64,000 nt of DNA from Mallotus nudiflorus (Eukaryota > Streptophyta > Magnoliopsida > Malpighiales > Euphorbiaceae), in contig CANTUR010000645.1 in NCBI GenBank assembly GCA_947683625.1, positions 673,501-737,500 on the forward strand, given 5' to 3'. Position 1 is the stretch's first letter, and each line of letters opens with the position of its first letter. The position numbers and the translations under genes were made by a program. Of this stretch, positions 22,876 to 37,530 are shown piece by piece. Under the pieces are notes generated by a model. That model worked only from the letters and a program-made list of their open reading frames with translations, did no database searches and was not told where the DNA came from.

Positions 22876-24922
22876 CTTAAATACTAATCACATTATTTAT
22901 GCATATTTAATCAAAATAAAACATATATTCTAAAATCATGCATCCTAAAGCATATATATATAAAATAGTAACTCACACTTAGTGCGCTCCACGAGATGGA
23001 TCCGACGGGCCTGATCCACTAGGCCTCAGTCTCGGCGCAACTAGACAAACAATAACGACAGAAATCAGAATAAACCTAACAGGAAATCCTAGAACTCAAT
23101 CTAGAATATTAAACACAGAATCAAAATTAGGGTTCGATCGGACATCACGTTTTACGAGAATTCTACCAAAAATTCGACAGAACCTCCCCTGTAAAATGGA
23201 CATCTCTCTACTCAAAGAGTAGAGCCGATCCTGCAAAGAAACACACTTCGAAAAATAAGCGCAAAATTATATTCACAACCCCTCGGTCAGACTCTAAACT
23301 ACAGTCTACCGATCGGGGTCCACAAACACAGAACAATTTCATAAATACCAAAAATATCCTTATAACATAGAAATACATTTTATAATAGAAATTACATAAT
23401 TAACCTTTAAACACATTAAAAACCGATAAAAACTCATTTTATTAGAAAAATCGTATATTATATATATAATTGAAAATAATTTACAAAAAATAGTTTTAAC
23501 TAGTTAAAAATACCAAATAATTTGTGGAAATCATTTGTATACCTTAAATAACTATTAAAACCAATTAAATTACATTTTTAGCCAATTTTGTGTAAAATTA
23601 CCAAAACACCCATATATATATAAATATACTAAAATTACTTCAAAAATTCACCAAAAATAGTATAATTATCCAAAATTAATTTTCTCAACATATTTATCAA
23701 TAATATCAATAATTAAACTCAATTAACCAATTAATTTCAATTAAAAACACAATTAACCTAATTTTCCAAAAATTAGATAAACTTAAATAATTCAAAATAA
23801 ATACTTAGAAATTCATAAAAATTCCAAATAGATTCCAATAATTCATTTCAACACCTATCATTATCATAAAACACAATTTCACAATTTAATTAATTAATTT
23901 CCGAAAATTAGAAAATAATAATAAAATATTCAAAAATACCCAAAAATCAAAATAATCTCCAAAAATTCTACAAAAATTCATACATGTAGATTAAGCTAAG
24001 GTTAACAACATTTGTGAATAGAGTTTTCATGAATCAATCAATTAGAAGCTCAAAAAAATCAAAAACCCTAATATGGTTGAAATCAAAAATTCGAAACCTA
24101 AGCAAATCAAGACCATTTCAGCTCAAACCAAAGCTAGAATCACACTCACCGAAGCTCAAGGAGAAGAAAGAGATCAGCGGTGTCAAAAACGGTGGCCGGA
24201 ATCACGAGGTGTGAAGAAATTGCAAAGTCTCGGCTTTCCGGCCAAAAACAGACCTCCAGACGTCGAAAACGGCTGCTACAGGCGGCGAGGAAGGCTGGGG
24301 AAGGTGGTGGCACACCAGACAGCACACCAACAGCAAGGAATCGGTAGTTGCAGACGTCGGACGGTGGTGAGGGTGAAGATCAGGGAAGAAGATGCTTCGG
24401 GGGCAAAATGGTAATTTTTCCAAAAGTTTGATTTTTGATATATTATATGTATATATATATATATACTTTATACTATATATTAAAATAATATTAAATTACA
24501 CACATTAAATATACACCACACACTTAATATTTAATATTTTAAAATTTAATATTAATTAAAAATAATTAAATAACAATAAAATAAATAAACAATTAATAAA
24601 ATATTAGGGTAATATTAATTAAACCCTAATTAAATAAATAAGTACACATAGGCTTTATTTAGTATTTTAAAAATACGTATGAGTTCATGCAAGTCTGAAA
24701 ATATATTTAAAATAATTAATAATAAATTATTTATGTGAAAATTTTCCCGAAAATGCAAGTCTCGGGAAAAATTTACGTAAAGCACTTAAAATAATACACA
24801 ATAATTAAAATAGGTTTTAAATTCATATCAACTCATAAAAATATCAATATATATATACAAAAATTATTAACACTGCATATCCCGATACAATGTAAAAATG
24901 TTTAAAAATACGGGATATTACA
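22876..24922 (-). mobile_element. LTR C, right part (family 1)
   Basis: It resumes after the CTTAA duplication of element B exactly where 11657 left off and runs to GGGATATTACA. A (TA)n tract (about 24447-24466) sits some 460 bp from the LTR 5' end, as in the other TA-type LTRs. ORFs near 24014-24423 overlap the leader exon and are not supported as genes. Confidence 0.9.
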
Positions 24923-25315
<393 letters not shown>

Positions 25316-25507
25316 CAATGAAAATGATTTTAAATACTTTAAATACTAAAACTCATAAATTAATTATTTTACGTAAATAAAATATTTAGAATAAAATAAA
25401 TGAATAATATACATAACTCATGATTATAAATAAATAAAATTTAAAACTTTATTAACACTGTATATCCTAAAATAATTTTATATTATTTAAAATATCGGGT
25501 CATTACA
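25316..25507 (-). mobile_element. Element D 3' LTR, 5'-terminal part (family 2)
   Basis: It ends GGGTCATTACA, i.e. starts TGTAATGACCC in sense, the same terminus as LTR F at 46396. It is directly followed by D's polypurine tract and integrase remains. Confidence 0.85.
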
Positions 25508-27350
25508 ATCTTCTCCCCTTACAAGAATTCATCCTCGAATTCAAATAAAATAATAGAAACAAGAATTAATCGAGGAAAGAGGTAAGGATAAGCTACCCAC
25601 ATCTCAGCTTCAGTCTCCTAAGTGTGCTCCTTCATATTGTTGCTTCACCACAACACCTTGGCCATCGAAATCTGCTTCGAACGTAACTAATGAACTTGAT
25701 AGTCCACTATCGCGAATGGTTCCTTCTCGTACTTCAGGTCTTCATTCACTTCCATAGTCTTAGGCTACAACATGTGCGAAGGGTCCGAAATATACTTCCT
25801 TAGCATTGAGATTGTCTAGGATGCACTTGAGACAAATTCAGAGACAAAGCCAACCGATATGCAACTATGCCCGCTCTCTCCAAAATCTCGAATGGTCCAA
25901 TATATCTCGGTGCTAGCTTCCCCTTCTTACTGAACTTCATCACACCCTTCATCAGAGACGCTCTTAGAAACACATAGTCTTCAACCTCAAACTCCACATC
26001 TTTATGCTTCAGATCCGCATAGCTCTTCTGTCTACTAGTTGTGGTCTCTAATCTCCTTTTGATCATAATAACTTTCTCTGATGCATCCTGGACAATCTCA
26101 GGTCTAGTCAATATTGTTTCTCCAATCTCATCCTAACACAAGGGAGATCTACACTTCCTTCCATACAAGCCTCATACGGTGCCATCCCAATACTACTATG
26201 GTAGCTGTTATTATATGCAAACTCTACAAGTGACAAATGATCATCCCAGCTACCTCTAAGATCCAATACATACATTCTCAACATATCTTCAAGTGTCTAG
26301 ATCATCCTCTTAGGCTGACCATCTGTTTCAGGGTGAAAAGCAATACTACAATCAAGTCTGGTGCCTATTGCTTCTTACAACTTTTGCCAAAATCGAGAGA
26401 TAAACATAAAATCTCTATCAGATGTGATAGAGACATGTACTCCATGAAGGCACATAATATGCTTAATATACAGCTTTGCTAATTTAGCTACAAAATAAGT
26501 GGCTTTCATAGGCAAGAAATGAGTAGACTTGGTTAACCTATCCACAATCACCCAGATGGAATCATATCAATCCTAAGAATGAGGTAACCTTACAACAAAA
26601 TCCATAACAATTCTCTCTCACTTCCACTCAGGAATAGGAAGAGGCTGAAGCTTCTTAGAAGGCTTTTAATGCTCAGCTTTCACCTGTTGACAAGTCAAAC
26701 ACTTAGAAACATAATTAACTACATCCTTCTTCAATCCATCCTACTAATACAAGTCTCTAATGCTATGGTACATCTTAGTGACACCTGGATGTACGCTATA
26801 AGCTGTAGAATGTGCTTCTTCAAGGATCTCCTCTCTCAAATTATCCACATCAAGAACGCACAATCTACCACTGATCCATAAAACACCTTCATCATCAAGT
26901 GTGAAATTAGTGAACTTCCCTGCACGAACATTCTCTGCAAGCTTTACTAGAATAGGATCTCAGCCCTGAGCTGCCTTAATCCTATCTCTCAATACAGATC
27001 AAACTCTAAACTGAGCTAATAGTCCTCCTAAACTGCAAATCTTTATCATCATACCTTGATCCACCAACTGGTGTAACTCTTAGATCAAAGGTCTCCTCTC
27101 CACACTAATGTGAGCAAGATTACTTAAGTACTTCCTACTTAAAGCATCTGCTACCACATTAGCCTTGCCTAGATGATAAAGAATCTCACAGTCATAATCA
27201 TTTAAGAGTTTTAACCATCTCCTCTACCTCAGATTCAAATCTCTCTGCTGGAAAATGTACTTAAGGCTTTTGTGATCTGTGAAAATCTGACAAGTCACCC
27301 CATACAAATAATGTCTCTAAATCTTTAGAGCAAAGATCACTGTAGCCATC
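25508..27350 (-). pseudogene. Element D pol: chromodomain, integrase and part of RNase H, degenerate
   Basis: Starting at a polypurine tract (25508-25522) the sequence aligns with B from 14761 to about 16610: chromodomain and GPF/Y region, integrase core, zinc finger and the distal part of RNase H. The longest surviving frame (25800-26111) covers the GPF/Y module ([13 protein letters not shown]). Stops and small indels are frequent, much more so than in A, B or E, so D is the oldest element. The frame is cut at 27350 by a solo LTR and resumes at 30450. Confidence 0.88.
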
Positions 27351-30300
27351 TGTCACGACCCAAAACAGGGGCCATGACCGGCGCTAGGGAACGGGAATTC
27401 TTTCGAATCCGGAACCCGTAGCAAGCCTAAAAATAAAATAAATATGCAATAATAACCATAAAAATATAATATGCAGCGGAAAATAAAAATCATAAATATT
27501 ACAATATCATCCATATCAACTGGATTTAATTCAAAACTCATCACATCGCATATGTAATCTCATAAATGTATAATCTTTATACAAATCCAGTTTTACTATA
27601 ATACATCTCTTTAAAACAAATACTTTATTTCACAACTACTGCAGTGTCTAGATAAAATAAATAAGACTCAAGTATATAATTTACATAAAGAAGCCGGGGC
27701 GGAAGAAATCCGGCGTATCGACCTGCTACTGAGGTCTGAGGAAGTTGACTCTCCTGAAAAATAGTCAACGGAGGGGAGTCAGACCTCACTGAGTGAATTA
27801 CTATAGTATATATACATACACTCTAAGTGATAATGCATACAGTCAACAGTATATGAGTAATATGTATATATACAGGCAAGTTCATACAGATGCAGAAAAA
27901 TCATTTTATATATTTTGTCTGAAAATCACTTTTATGAAGGATCACATAGAACCCTAGAATATCGCAACCTCAGAAAATAGTGTTAAACAACACTCTAGCC
28001 ACACAGGCTCACTTATTCCAAATATATCCACTTAATCCATTTGGACAGTAGACTGGCCCCGAGACACTAAGTCAACCGAGCTCCAGCAGTCTGACTGCCA
28101 GTGTGATTGGCCCCGAGACACTTGGTCAACTGAGCTCCAGCAATCACACCCAAACCACATCTCACATATCAATAATCATAATCAAATCAATATCCACAAA
28201 TAAGTTAGTAATATAGCCTAAAGCTATAGGCGTACCGGTACGTACTCGGTCCTAGTGCTGCCCACTAGGTAGCACGTTCTATTGATATCCTTCATTAATA
28301 AATAATAAAACATTCATTCACAAATATAAATGATGCATGAATATAAATGAAATAGCAATATAAACCATATATATACTGGAAATATACCAAACATAAACCA
28401 GGTATATTTTGAGTATATATATGTCAAATAAATCCAATCAAATCATGAATTAAACTAAAAATATATTTAAAAACATTTTAAATATATTTTATTAATAAAA
28501 CATGTATATAATTTATTATATACCAAAAATATACCAAAAATATACTTGAATATAAATCATATTATTTATGCATATTTAGTCAAAATAAAACATGCATTTT
28601 CTAAATCATGCATCCTAAGCATATATATATAATATAGTAACTCACCTAATGCGCTCCACGAGACGGGTCCGACGGGCCTGGTCCACTAACCCTCGGTCTC
28701 GGCGCAACTAAACAAGAAATAATTAATCGATATCAGAATAACCCTAACAGAAATCCTAGAATTAAATCTAGAGTATTAAAATACGGAAACAGAATTAGGG
28801 TTCGACTGGATATCACGTTTTACGAGAATTCTACCGGAAATTCGGCAGAACCTCCCCTGTAAAACGGACATCTCTCTACTCAAAAGGGTAGAGCCGACCC
28901 TGCAAAGAAACACACTTCAAAAATAAACACCACAATCAATCACAACCCCTCGGTCGGACTCCAGACTACAATCTGTCGACCGGGGTCCACAAACACAGAA
29001 TATATATTCAAATATACCAAAAATATCCTTAAATCATAAAAATAAATTTCATACGTAGAAATTACATAATAAATCTTGAAACACTGTAAAAACCGATTAA
29101 AACTCATTTTATTAGAAAAACCGTATATTATATATATAATTGAAAATAATTCCCGGAAAATAGTTTTAATTAGTTAAAAATACTAAATATTTTGTAGAAA
29201 TCATTTTTATACCTTAAATAAATATTAAAACCAATTAAATTACATTTTTAGACAATTTAGGGTAAAATTACCAAAATACCCCTATATATATATATATACC
29301 TAAATTACTTCAAAAATTCACCAAAAATCATACAATTATCCAAAATTAATTTTCTCAACATATTTATCAATAATATCAATAATTAAACTCAATTAACCAA
29401 TTAAATTCAATTTAAAACACAATTAACTTAATTTTACAAAATCACATAAACTTCAATAATTAAAAATAAATACTTAGAAATTCATAAAAATTCCAAATAA
29501 ATTCCTATAATTCATTTCAACACTCAATTCAACCATAAACTCCAATTTCATAATTTAAATAATTAATTTCCGAAAATTAGAAAATAATATTAAAATATTC
29601 AAAAATACCCAAAAATCCAAAAAACCTCCAAAAATTCTACAAAAATTCATACATGAAGATTAAGCTACCAGGAACAACATTTGTGAAGGAAGTTTCCATG
29701 AATCATCCAAATCGAAGCTCAAAAAAATCAAAAACCAAAAGAGGCCGAAAACTTCAAATCAAAACCTAAGCAATTCTAGACCATTTTAGCTCAAACCAAA
29801 GCTAGAATAACACTCACCGGAGCTCAAGGAGAAGATAGAGACCGGCGGTGTCGAAAACGGTGGCCGGAGGAGGGAGAAACGGCGGTGAGAAAATGTGGTG
29901 GTCGGCGCCCGCGAGAGAGAAAGAAGAAGAAGAAGAAAAAGAAAAAGAAAGAAAAAGGAAAGAGAAAGAAAAAGAAAAAGAAAGAAAAAGGAAAAGAAAA
30001 AAAAAAGAAAAAAAATAAAATAAATTAAAATAATTAAATATTAATAAATAATTAATAATAAAATAATAACTTTTAATAATTTAATAATAAATAAAATAAT
30101 CAAATAATAATAAATAAATAATAAAATATTAGGGTAATAATAAACCCTAATTAAATAAATATACACACACAGGCTTTATTTAATAATTTAAAAATATGTA
30201 TGAGTTCATGCAAACCCGTAAATACATTTAAAATAATTAATAATACATTGTTTACGTGGAAATTTCCCCGAAAATGAAAGTCCCGGGAAAATTTTACGTA

Positions 30301-30444
30301 AAATACTGAAAATAATAGATAGTAATTAAAATAGGTTTAAAATACATATCAACTCATAAAAATATCGTATAATGCATAAAAATTATTGACACTGTATATC
30401 CCGGTACAGTGTAAAAATATTTTAAAAAAACACGGGATATTACA
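27351..30444 (-). mobile_element. Solo LTR (family 1) in the RNase H region of element D
   Basis: A complete 3094-bp LTR runs from TGTCACGACCC to GGGATATTACA, with duplication CCATC at 27346-27350 and 30445-30449. It is very close to the LTRs of element B, including the GA-rich tract (about 29915-30020), so it belongs to the same young subfamily. No internal region remains. Confidence 0.96.
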
Positions 30445-30449
30445 CCATC

Positions 30450-31750
30450 TCTAGGTCATAAGTAGGATAATTCTATTCATGCTTCTTCAGTTGCCTCAAA
30501 GCATAAGCTATCACCCTACCATTCTACATTAATACACAAACTAGGCCGACTTTGGAGGCATCATAATACACAGTGAACTTATCTACTCCATTAGGCAAAG
30601 CTAAAACTAGAGCTGTGGTCAACTTCTCCTTCAGTAATTGGAAACTATTCTCACAAGCATCTGACCACACAAACTTCACATTCTTTTGAGTTAAGTGAGT
30701 CATAGGAGCTATAATTCTAGAAAAATCCTACACAAACCTCCTATAATACCTAGGAAACTATGAATCTCCATGACTGTCATCAGTCTAGGCCACTCAGACA
30801 CTACCTTAATCTTTTTATGGATCAACCTAAATACCGTCTTTAGACACTACGTGCCCAAGGAACACAACACTCTCCAACTAAAAATCACACTTCAAGAATT
30901 TAGCATAAAGCTGATGTTGTCTCAGTGTCTGCAGTACTGTCCTTAAGTGATATATGTGCTCCTCTATACTCTTCGAATACTCTAGTATATCATCAATAAA
31001 GACTACCACAAACTGATCCACATATGGTTTGAATACCCTGTTCATCAGATTCATGAAAGCAACTAGTGCATTAGTTAACCTGAAGGACATCACTAAAACT
31101 CATAATGTCCATATTGAGTGTGGAATGACATTTTTGGAACATTGGCTTCACTGATTCGCAATTGATGATAACCCAACCTGAAGTAAATCTTAGAAAAGAA
31201 CTATGCACCATGAAGCTGATCAAGCAGATCATCTATCCTCGGAAGAGGATACTTGTTCTTCACTATCACTTTATTTAGCTTTCTATAATCTATGTACAGT
31301 CTCAGGGTACCATCATTCTTCTTCATAAACAGGATCGATGCACCCCAAGGAGAAATGTTGGGTCTGCTGAAACCCTTATCTAAAAAATCCTACAACTGCT
31401 CCTTCAACTCTTTCAACTCTACAGGAGCCATTCTGTAAGGCAACATCAAAATAGGAGTGGTGCCTAGAACCACGTTTATACAGAACTCAATCTCTCTATG
31501 AAGTGGTAAACCTGGCAAATCCTCAGGAAAAACATTAGGAAACTCACAAGCAACTGGAACATCTGTGAATGATAACTTCTCCACAAAAGTATCTTTGATA
31601 AGTGCCAAGTATCCCTGACAACCCTTCCTCAGTATCTTCCTAGTTGTGATAGTGAAAATGAGATTCTGAGGTGCAGAACTCTTGTCACCCATAAACTTAA
31701 ACTTTTCTTCATTAGGAATTTTAAAAATCACCTCTTTACTCCGATAATCT
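30450..31750 (-). pseudogene. Element D pol: RNase H, reverse transcriptase and protease remains
   Basis: This continues the interrupted RNase H and runs through RT and into protease. The frame at 30878-31093 keeps the RT active-site segment ([12 protein letters not shown]), and 31390-31731 covers the protease-RT linker. Many stops and indels separate them. Aligned with B it corresponds to about 16600-17900. It is not functional. Confidence 0.88.
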
Positions 31751-32860
31751 ATAATAGCATAGTGCTAAGACAACCAATCCACACTAAGAATCATAAAAAA
31801 ACCTATCCTTAAAATCACGTCAAGATTGATTACTCCAAAAGGACTAAATCTGCGAATAACTCTTGAAATTTTAGTTCTCAGCTCGAATGCTAATATATAT
31901 TGAACTTAATCCTGCAACATACAATTTTACCAGTCTCCTCTTATACAGTATCACGTCTATAACATGACACGATAGATTGAAGAATTCACGGGAATTCTTC
32001 TCAACTGACCATTCTTCTCTTACTTTATACAATACTGCCATGTGTAATTATCCCTCCTTGAAAGTGGATGAAAGTATCTTAGAAATCACTCTTTAAACTT
32101 CAATAATGTCATAATAGTCACATAAAATTGATTTGACTGCGTGCACCAATCTTATATTGTAGTCAAAAGTGATAACTTCACCATCAAAGAGTACAAAAAT
32201 GTTGCATTCACATTAAACATCTTTTGATTCCTTCATTAAAGCATATTCAAAATAACTGTTATGCTTGGTTAAGTGCTATAAAGCCCTCATTAACCTTGGC
32301 TACCCCAGCCATAAATGCTGTAAGTTTGAGTTCAAAGGCTGCTTGTACCTCTTATAATAATTGTTTGGCCTTTGAGTTATAGCTGCCTCTGACCTACCCC
32401 TATACTAGATAGGTGTAGTAAGGGGTGAAACTGGAATCATAACTTTAACTTGAAAGGACTGCTTAGCAATATATATTATCTCTATGGTAGAAGCAGTTCA
32501 TGTTCACTTCACTTAAAAAGACATGGAAATTAATAAGATTCAAAACATGGAATATACAAAGAATTGACATATCCTAAACTCTCTACTGAAATAAAGATTG
32601 CATCTGTTGTACAACCAAAGGTATCAACACTGCCCCTACAGAACTCCTGGTGCATAGGCAACATCATCGAAACCTTAAGCCACAAGCTTGTCATTCTGTT
32701 GTTCCTACTATCTACAGTGATCATCTAGCCAATAGATCCAACTCTACCCATACGCCAAGCTAATTGTACAAGGGGTAGAACATCATCCTTAAAAGACTCT
32801 TCATCATCGGTCTCATCGACCGATGGAGCAACATTTGCTTGCCACAAATGGAATAAAACA
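31751..32860 (-). pseudogene. Element D gag remains, highly diverged and shortened
   Basis: Only the gag N-terminus is easily recognised: near 32775-32850 the strand matches the start of B gag (acidic DDESF-like segment, then the APPVV-like segment). The middle is barely alignable and about 500 bp shorter than in B, so part has been deleted or replaced. I see no CCHC knuckle. Confidence 0.6.
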
Positions 32861-33012
32861 AAAGCAAAACGGACAATAAATAAACACCCCAATGGTTATG
32901 CAAAATCTCAAAATCAAGGAAAACTTATCAGAGACATAATCAAACCTAATTTACTGCAGTAGTTTCAAAGAAAACACAACCTACTAACCTAGGACCACAA
33001 CACTAAACCTAG

Positions 33013-33024
33013 GCTATGATACCA
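33013..33024 (-). promoter_or_regulatory. Primer-binding site of element D
   Basis: In sense it reads TGGTATCATAGC, one base different from the PBS of B and E, four bases from the LTR end at 33029. It shows that family-2 elements also use initiator tRNA-Met. Confidence 0.8.
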
Positions 33025-33028
33025 ACTT

Positions 33029-34145
33029 TGTTATGACCCAGACCGGGAGTTATGACCGGTGCTAGGAAACGAAAATTCTTTCGAATTCGAAACCCATAGC
33101 AAGTCTTAAAAAAATAAAATCATAAGCAATAAACAAATAAAAATATGCCAGAATTAAAATCTTTAATTACTATAAAAGAAATCTTCATAAATGTCATATC
33201 ATAAAAAAAATATTCATACAGTATTATGATATAGAATTCTCAAAATCCAAAACAATACATTATTGATACAATACAATACTACTACAGTTTTCTAGAATAT
33301 GATAGGAGTTCAGATAATAAAACTACATAATCTAGCCGGGGTTGAAGAAGACCGGCGTAAAGCACTACTAGTGAGGTCTAAAGAAGAATTTCCTGAAAAA
33401 AATATTGAGGGGAGTCAGACCTCACTGAGTGAATTATTATAATATATATACACACACCTCCTAATGTCATATGCAATCAAGCATCAGTATATATATATAT
33501 ACACACACATAGTCATTTCACATAGATGCTAAAATCCACTTTTATAAATAATAAATGTTGAAAAACATTTATTTAAATGAAGGATCAAATAGAACCATAA
33601 AAAGGCACAACCTTAAACAAATATCTCACTAGCCATGCAGTCTTACTTAATTCTAAAGGAATTCCCTTATTCCATTTTTGGACAGTAGACTAGCCCTGAG
33701 ACATTAAGTCAATTGAGCTCCAGCAGTCTCACTGTTAGTGTGATTGGCCCTGAGACACTAAGTCAACTGAGCTCCTGCAATCATACTACTCAATCACTAA
33801 AATTTTCAATAATCGATCAATCAAATTTCACCTTAAATGATCTCATAAACTCAACCCTAAAATATATCGCACCGATACGTACACAGTCTTAGTGTAGCCC
33901 ACTAAGTAGCATGCTTTATTGATATCCTTCAAATAAATAGTGATTTAAGAAAAATAATAAAATGCATAATTAAAATAAAATGGCATCCAATGAAGAAAAA
34001 TATACCGAATATATACTAAAAATATTCTAAATAAATATGCTACATATATAGCAAAATCAACCAAAAATATACCAAATGCATATTAAAAATATATTAGATA
34101 TATACGTCACATGTATATTGAAATATACCAAAAATATATTGAAAG
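33029..34145 (-). mobile_element. Element D 5' LTR, first part (family 2)
   Basis: It begins TGTTATGACCC next to the PBS. The twin stem-loop (about 33686-33787) and CTTAGTG/CACTAAG (33888-33906) are present. A solo LTR with duplication GAAAG (34141-34145) interrupts it, and it resumes at 37531. Confidence 0.88.
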
Positions 34146-36972
34146 TGTAATATACCAGATTTTTACATAATCTTAAACTGCATCGGGATATGCAATGTTA
34201 ATAATTTGTATTTATATTGATGATCATTTAATGAGTTTGTTATTTACTAAAGTCATTTTTAATTATTTTATATTATTTTAAGATATTTACGTAAAATTTT
34301 TCCGAAAATTTTATTTTTGGAAAATTAAAATGTGAATAATTAAATATTAATTATTTTAACTAGTTTAGTGAATTTGCATGAGTTCATGCATGATTTTAAA
34401 GTGTCAATAAAATATATTTACGACTACATGCATTTAAAGTTAAGTTAGGGTTATTCAATTAAATTAAATTATATTATATAGTTTTTATATTAATTAATTA
34501 AATATGTGTATATATGTATATATGTATATGTGTATATATTATTATTAAAGTGTGTGGTGGACATTTATTGTGTGTGTTAATTATATATTAAAATAATAAG
34601 TGAGATATATATATATATATATATATACATATATACATATATTATTATTAACTAAAATAAAGTTTGATATATTTATCATTTTGCCACTCCCTCTCCTTCT
34701 TCTTCCCCGATCGGTTTCCTCCCATTTTTGGTGTTGATCTCATCGTTTCTTCAGCGTCACTGTGCTCTTTGGTGTGCCACCACCATTTTCAGCAGCTTAG
34801 CCACCCTCTCCGGCGCCAGTGAACGTTGCAACAACTTGAGAAGCCGAAAATCGATCCAAGCTCTGATCAACGTGTTTCTGGCTATCGTTTTGAGCCCCAC
34901 CAGTCTCTATCTCTTCCTTGAGCTCTGGTGAGTCCATTTCCAAGCTTTGTTTCACTTGAAATGGTCTAGATTTCCCTAGGTTTCGATTTTACAATTTCAG
35001 CCTACTAAGGTTTTCAATTTTTTTTAGCTTCAATTTGGATGATTAATGCAAACTTCCTTTACAAACATTGATCCTAGTAGCTTAATCTAGCTCTGTAAAT
35101 GTTTTTAGAATTTTTGGGAATTATTTTGATTTTTGTGAATTTTTTATTATTTTATTAATATTTTCTAATTTTTGAAAATTAATTAATTAAATTATGAAAT
35201 TGTGCTTTATGGTGTTTATAGGTGTTGAAATGCATTTTAGAAATTTATTTGTAATTTTTGTGATTTTTATATAATTATTTTGAATTTATTTACTTTATGT
35301 AATTTTGGGAAAATTACGTTAATTATGTGTTTTATTGAAATTAATTGGTTAATTGAGTATATTTATTGGTATTATTGAATTATGTGTTGAGAAATTTAAT
35401 TTTGAGTAATTATACTATTTTTGGTGAATTTTTGATTAATTTTAGGGAATTTACATAACTAGGGGTATTTTGGTAATTTGGCACTAAATTGGCTAAAAAT
35501 ATAATTAAATTGGTTTTACTAGTTATTTGAGGTATAAAAATGATTTCTACAAATTACTTCGTATTTTTAACTAATTAAAACTATTTTTCGTAAATTATTT
35601 TCAATTATATATAATATACAATTTTTCTAAATAAATGAGTTTTTATTGATTTTTAGTATGTTTTAGGGTTAATTATGTAATTTGGATTTATAAAATGTAT
35701 TTTGGTCAATATTTATGAATTTATTGAGAATTTCTAATTTTTAATAATATTTTATTAAAATTAGGATTTTTGTGTATTTATCGGTAAAATAATTATTTTT
35801 AGCATTTAAATCCTTAATTTGCTATATTTTGAGTGTTGAAGGGCATTTTTGGAATTTTTGTGTGTTTTATATTATTTCGTGAATTGTGGACCTCGATCGG
35901 TGAATTGTAGTTTGGTGTCCGACCGAGGGATTGTGTTCTGCATATATTCGAAGTGTATTTCTTTGCAGGACTGACTCTACTCTTTAAGTAGAGAGATGTC
36001 CATTTTACAGGGGAGGTTCTGCCGGATTTTTGGTAGAATTCTCATGAAAAAACATGATGTCCGGTCGAATTCCTATTCTAATTCTGTGTCTAAGATTCTA
36101 GGTCGAGTCTTTAGAACTCCGATAGATTTATTCTAATGTCGTGTTGTCATTTGTTTGTTTAGTTGCGCTGAGATCGAGGCCTAGTGCACCAGGCCCGTCG
36201 GACCCATCTCGTGGCACGTAATAACTGTGAGTTGTTATTTTATATATATGTGTTCTAGGATGCATGTTTTTAGAAATGTATGATTTATTTTGGTAAATTA
36301 TGCATAAATGATTTAATTATTGCTTAGGTTTATTTTTGGTATATTTTAAATTATATAAATGTTTTATTAATGATTTATACTTAAAATGTTTTTAAGTATA
36401 TTTATGGTTTATTTCTTGTTTATTTTATAGTTAAACTGAATTTTATTAACGTATATATATTGGAAATATCCCTGGTTTATTTTTGGTATATTTCTAGTAT
36501 ATATATGGTTTATGTTGCTATTTTATTTAATATCATGCATCATTTATTTTATGAATGTATGTTTTATATTTAAATGAAGGATATCAATAGAATGTGCTAC
36601 CTAGTGGGCAGCACTAGGACTGAGTACATACCGGTACGGTGATAGCATTTAGGCTTTATTACTAACCTATTTATGGATTATGATTGGATTGATTTATTTA
36701 ATGTGTGATGCGATTTGACAGTGTGATTGCTGGAGCTCAGTTGACCAAGTGTCTCAGGGCCAATCACACTGACAGTCAGACTATTGAAGCTCGGTTGACT
36801 TAGTGTCTCGGGGCCAATTTACTGTCCAAATGGAACAAGTAAATTATTTGGAATAAGTGAGCCTATATGGCTAGAGTGTTGTCTAACACTGTTTGAGGTT
36901 GTGATTTTTCAGGGTTCTATTTGATCCTTCATATATGGATGTATTTCTTAATATTTATATAAAATGATTTTG

Positions 36973-37033
<61 letters not shown>

Positions 37034-37525
37034 TATTGAATGTGTACATTGTCATTTAGTTATGCATGTATATATATTATAACAATTCACTCAGTAAGGT
37101 CTGATTCCCCTCCGTTGACTACTTTTCAGGAGAGTCTACGTCTTCAGACCTCAGTAGCAGACCCATACGTCGGATTTCTTCCACCCCAGCTTCACTATGT
37201 AAAATGCTTATTTGATTTCATTTTATAATTGACATTGCAGTAGTTATAGTCATTTGTGAAATTTATTTACCATGTTTAAATGAGATTGAACTGGGATTTA
37301 TATTAAAGGATTATTTATATATGAGATAAGGATGTTCATTTAATTCTATTGGCGGATTATTGTTTTGTTTTTAATTATGAATTTTATTTCTGCTGCAAAA
37401 TATTTTATTTATTTTATTATTATTATTGCATGTTTTAATTTATTTTAAGGATTACTACGGGTTCCGGATTCGAAAGAATTCTCGTTCCCTAGCGCCAGTT
37501 ATGGCCCTTGTTTTGGGTCGTGACA
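34146..37525 (+). mobile_element. Solo LTR (family 1) in D's 5' LTR
   Basis: A 3380-bp LTR starts TGTAATATACC (one change from the usual end) and ends GGGTCGTGACA, with duplication GAAAG at 34141-34145 and 37526-37530. It has (TA)n tracts at about 34605-34628 (promoter position) and 36974-37032, a leader ORF (34728-34931) ending at a GTGAGT donor, and the shared stem-loops. It is older than the B subfamily, judging by its changed terminus. Confidence 0.95.
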
Positions 37526-37530
37526 GAAAG

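Noticed and set aside
31751..32860. An env-like or extra gene in element D
   Set aside because: The region is degenerate gag by position and by the match at its start; no signal peptide or membrane-spanning frame is readable.
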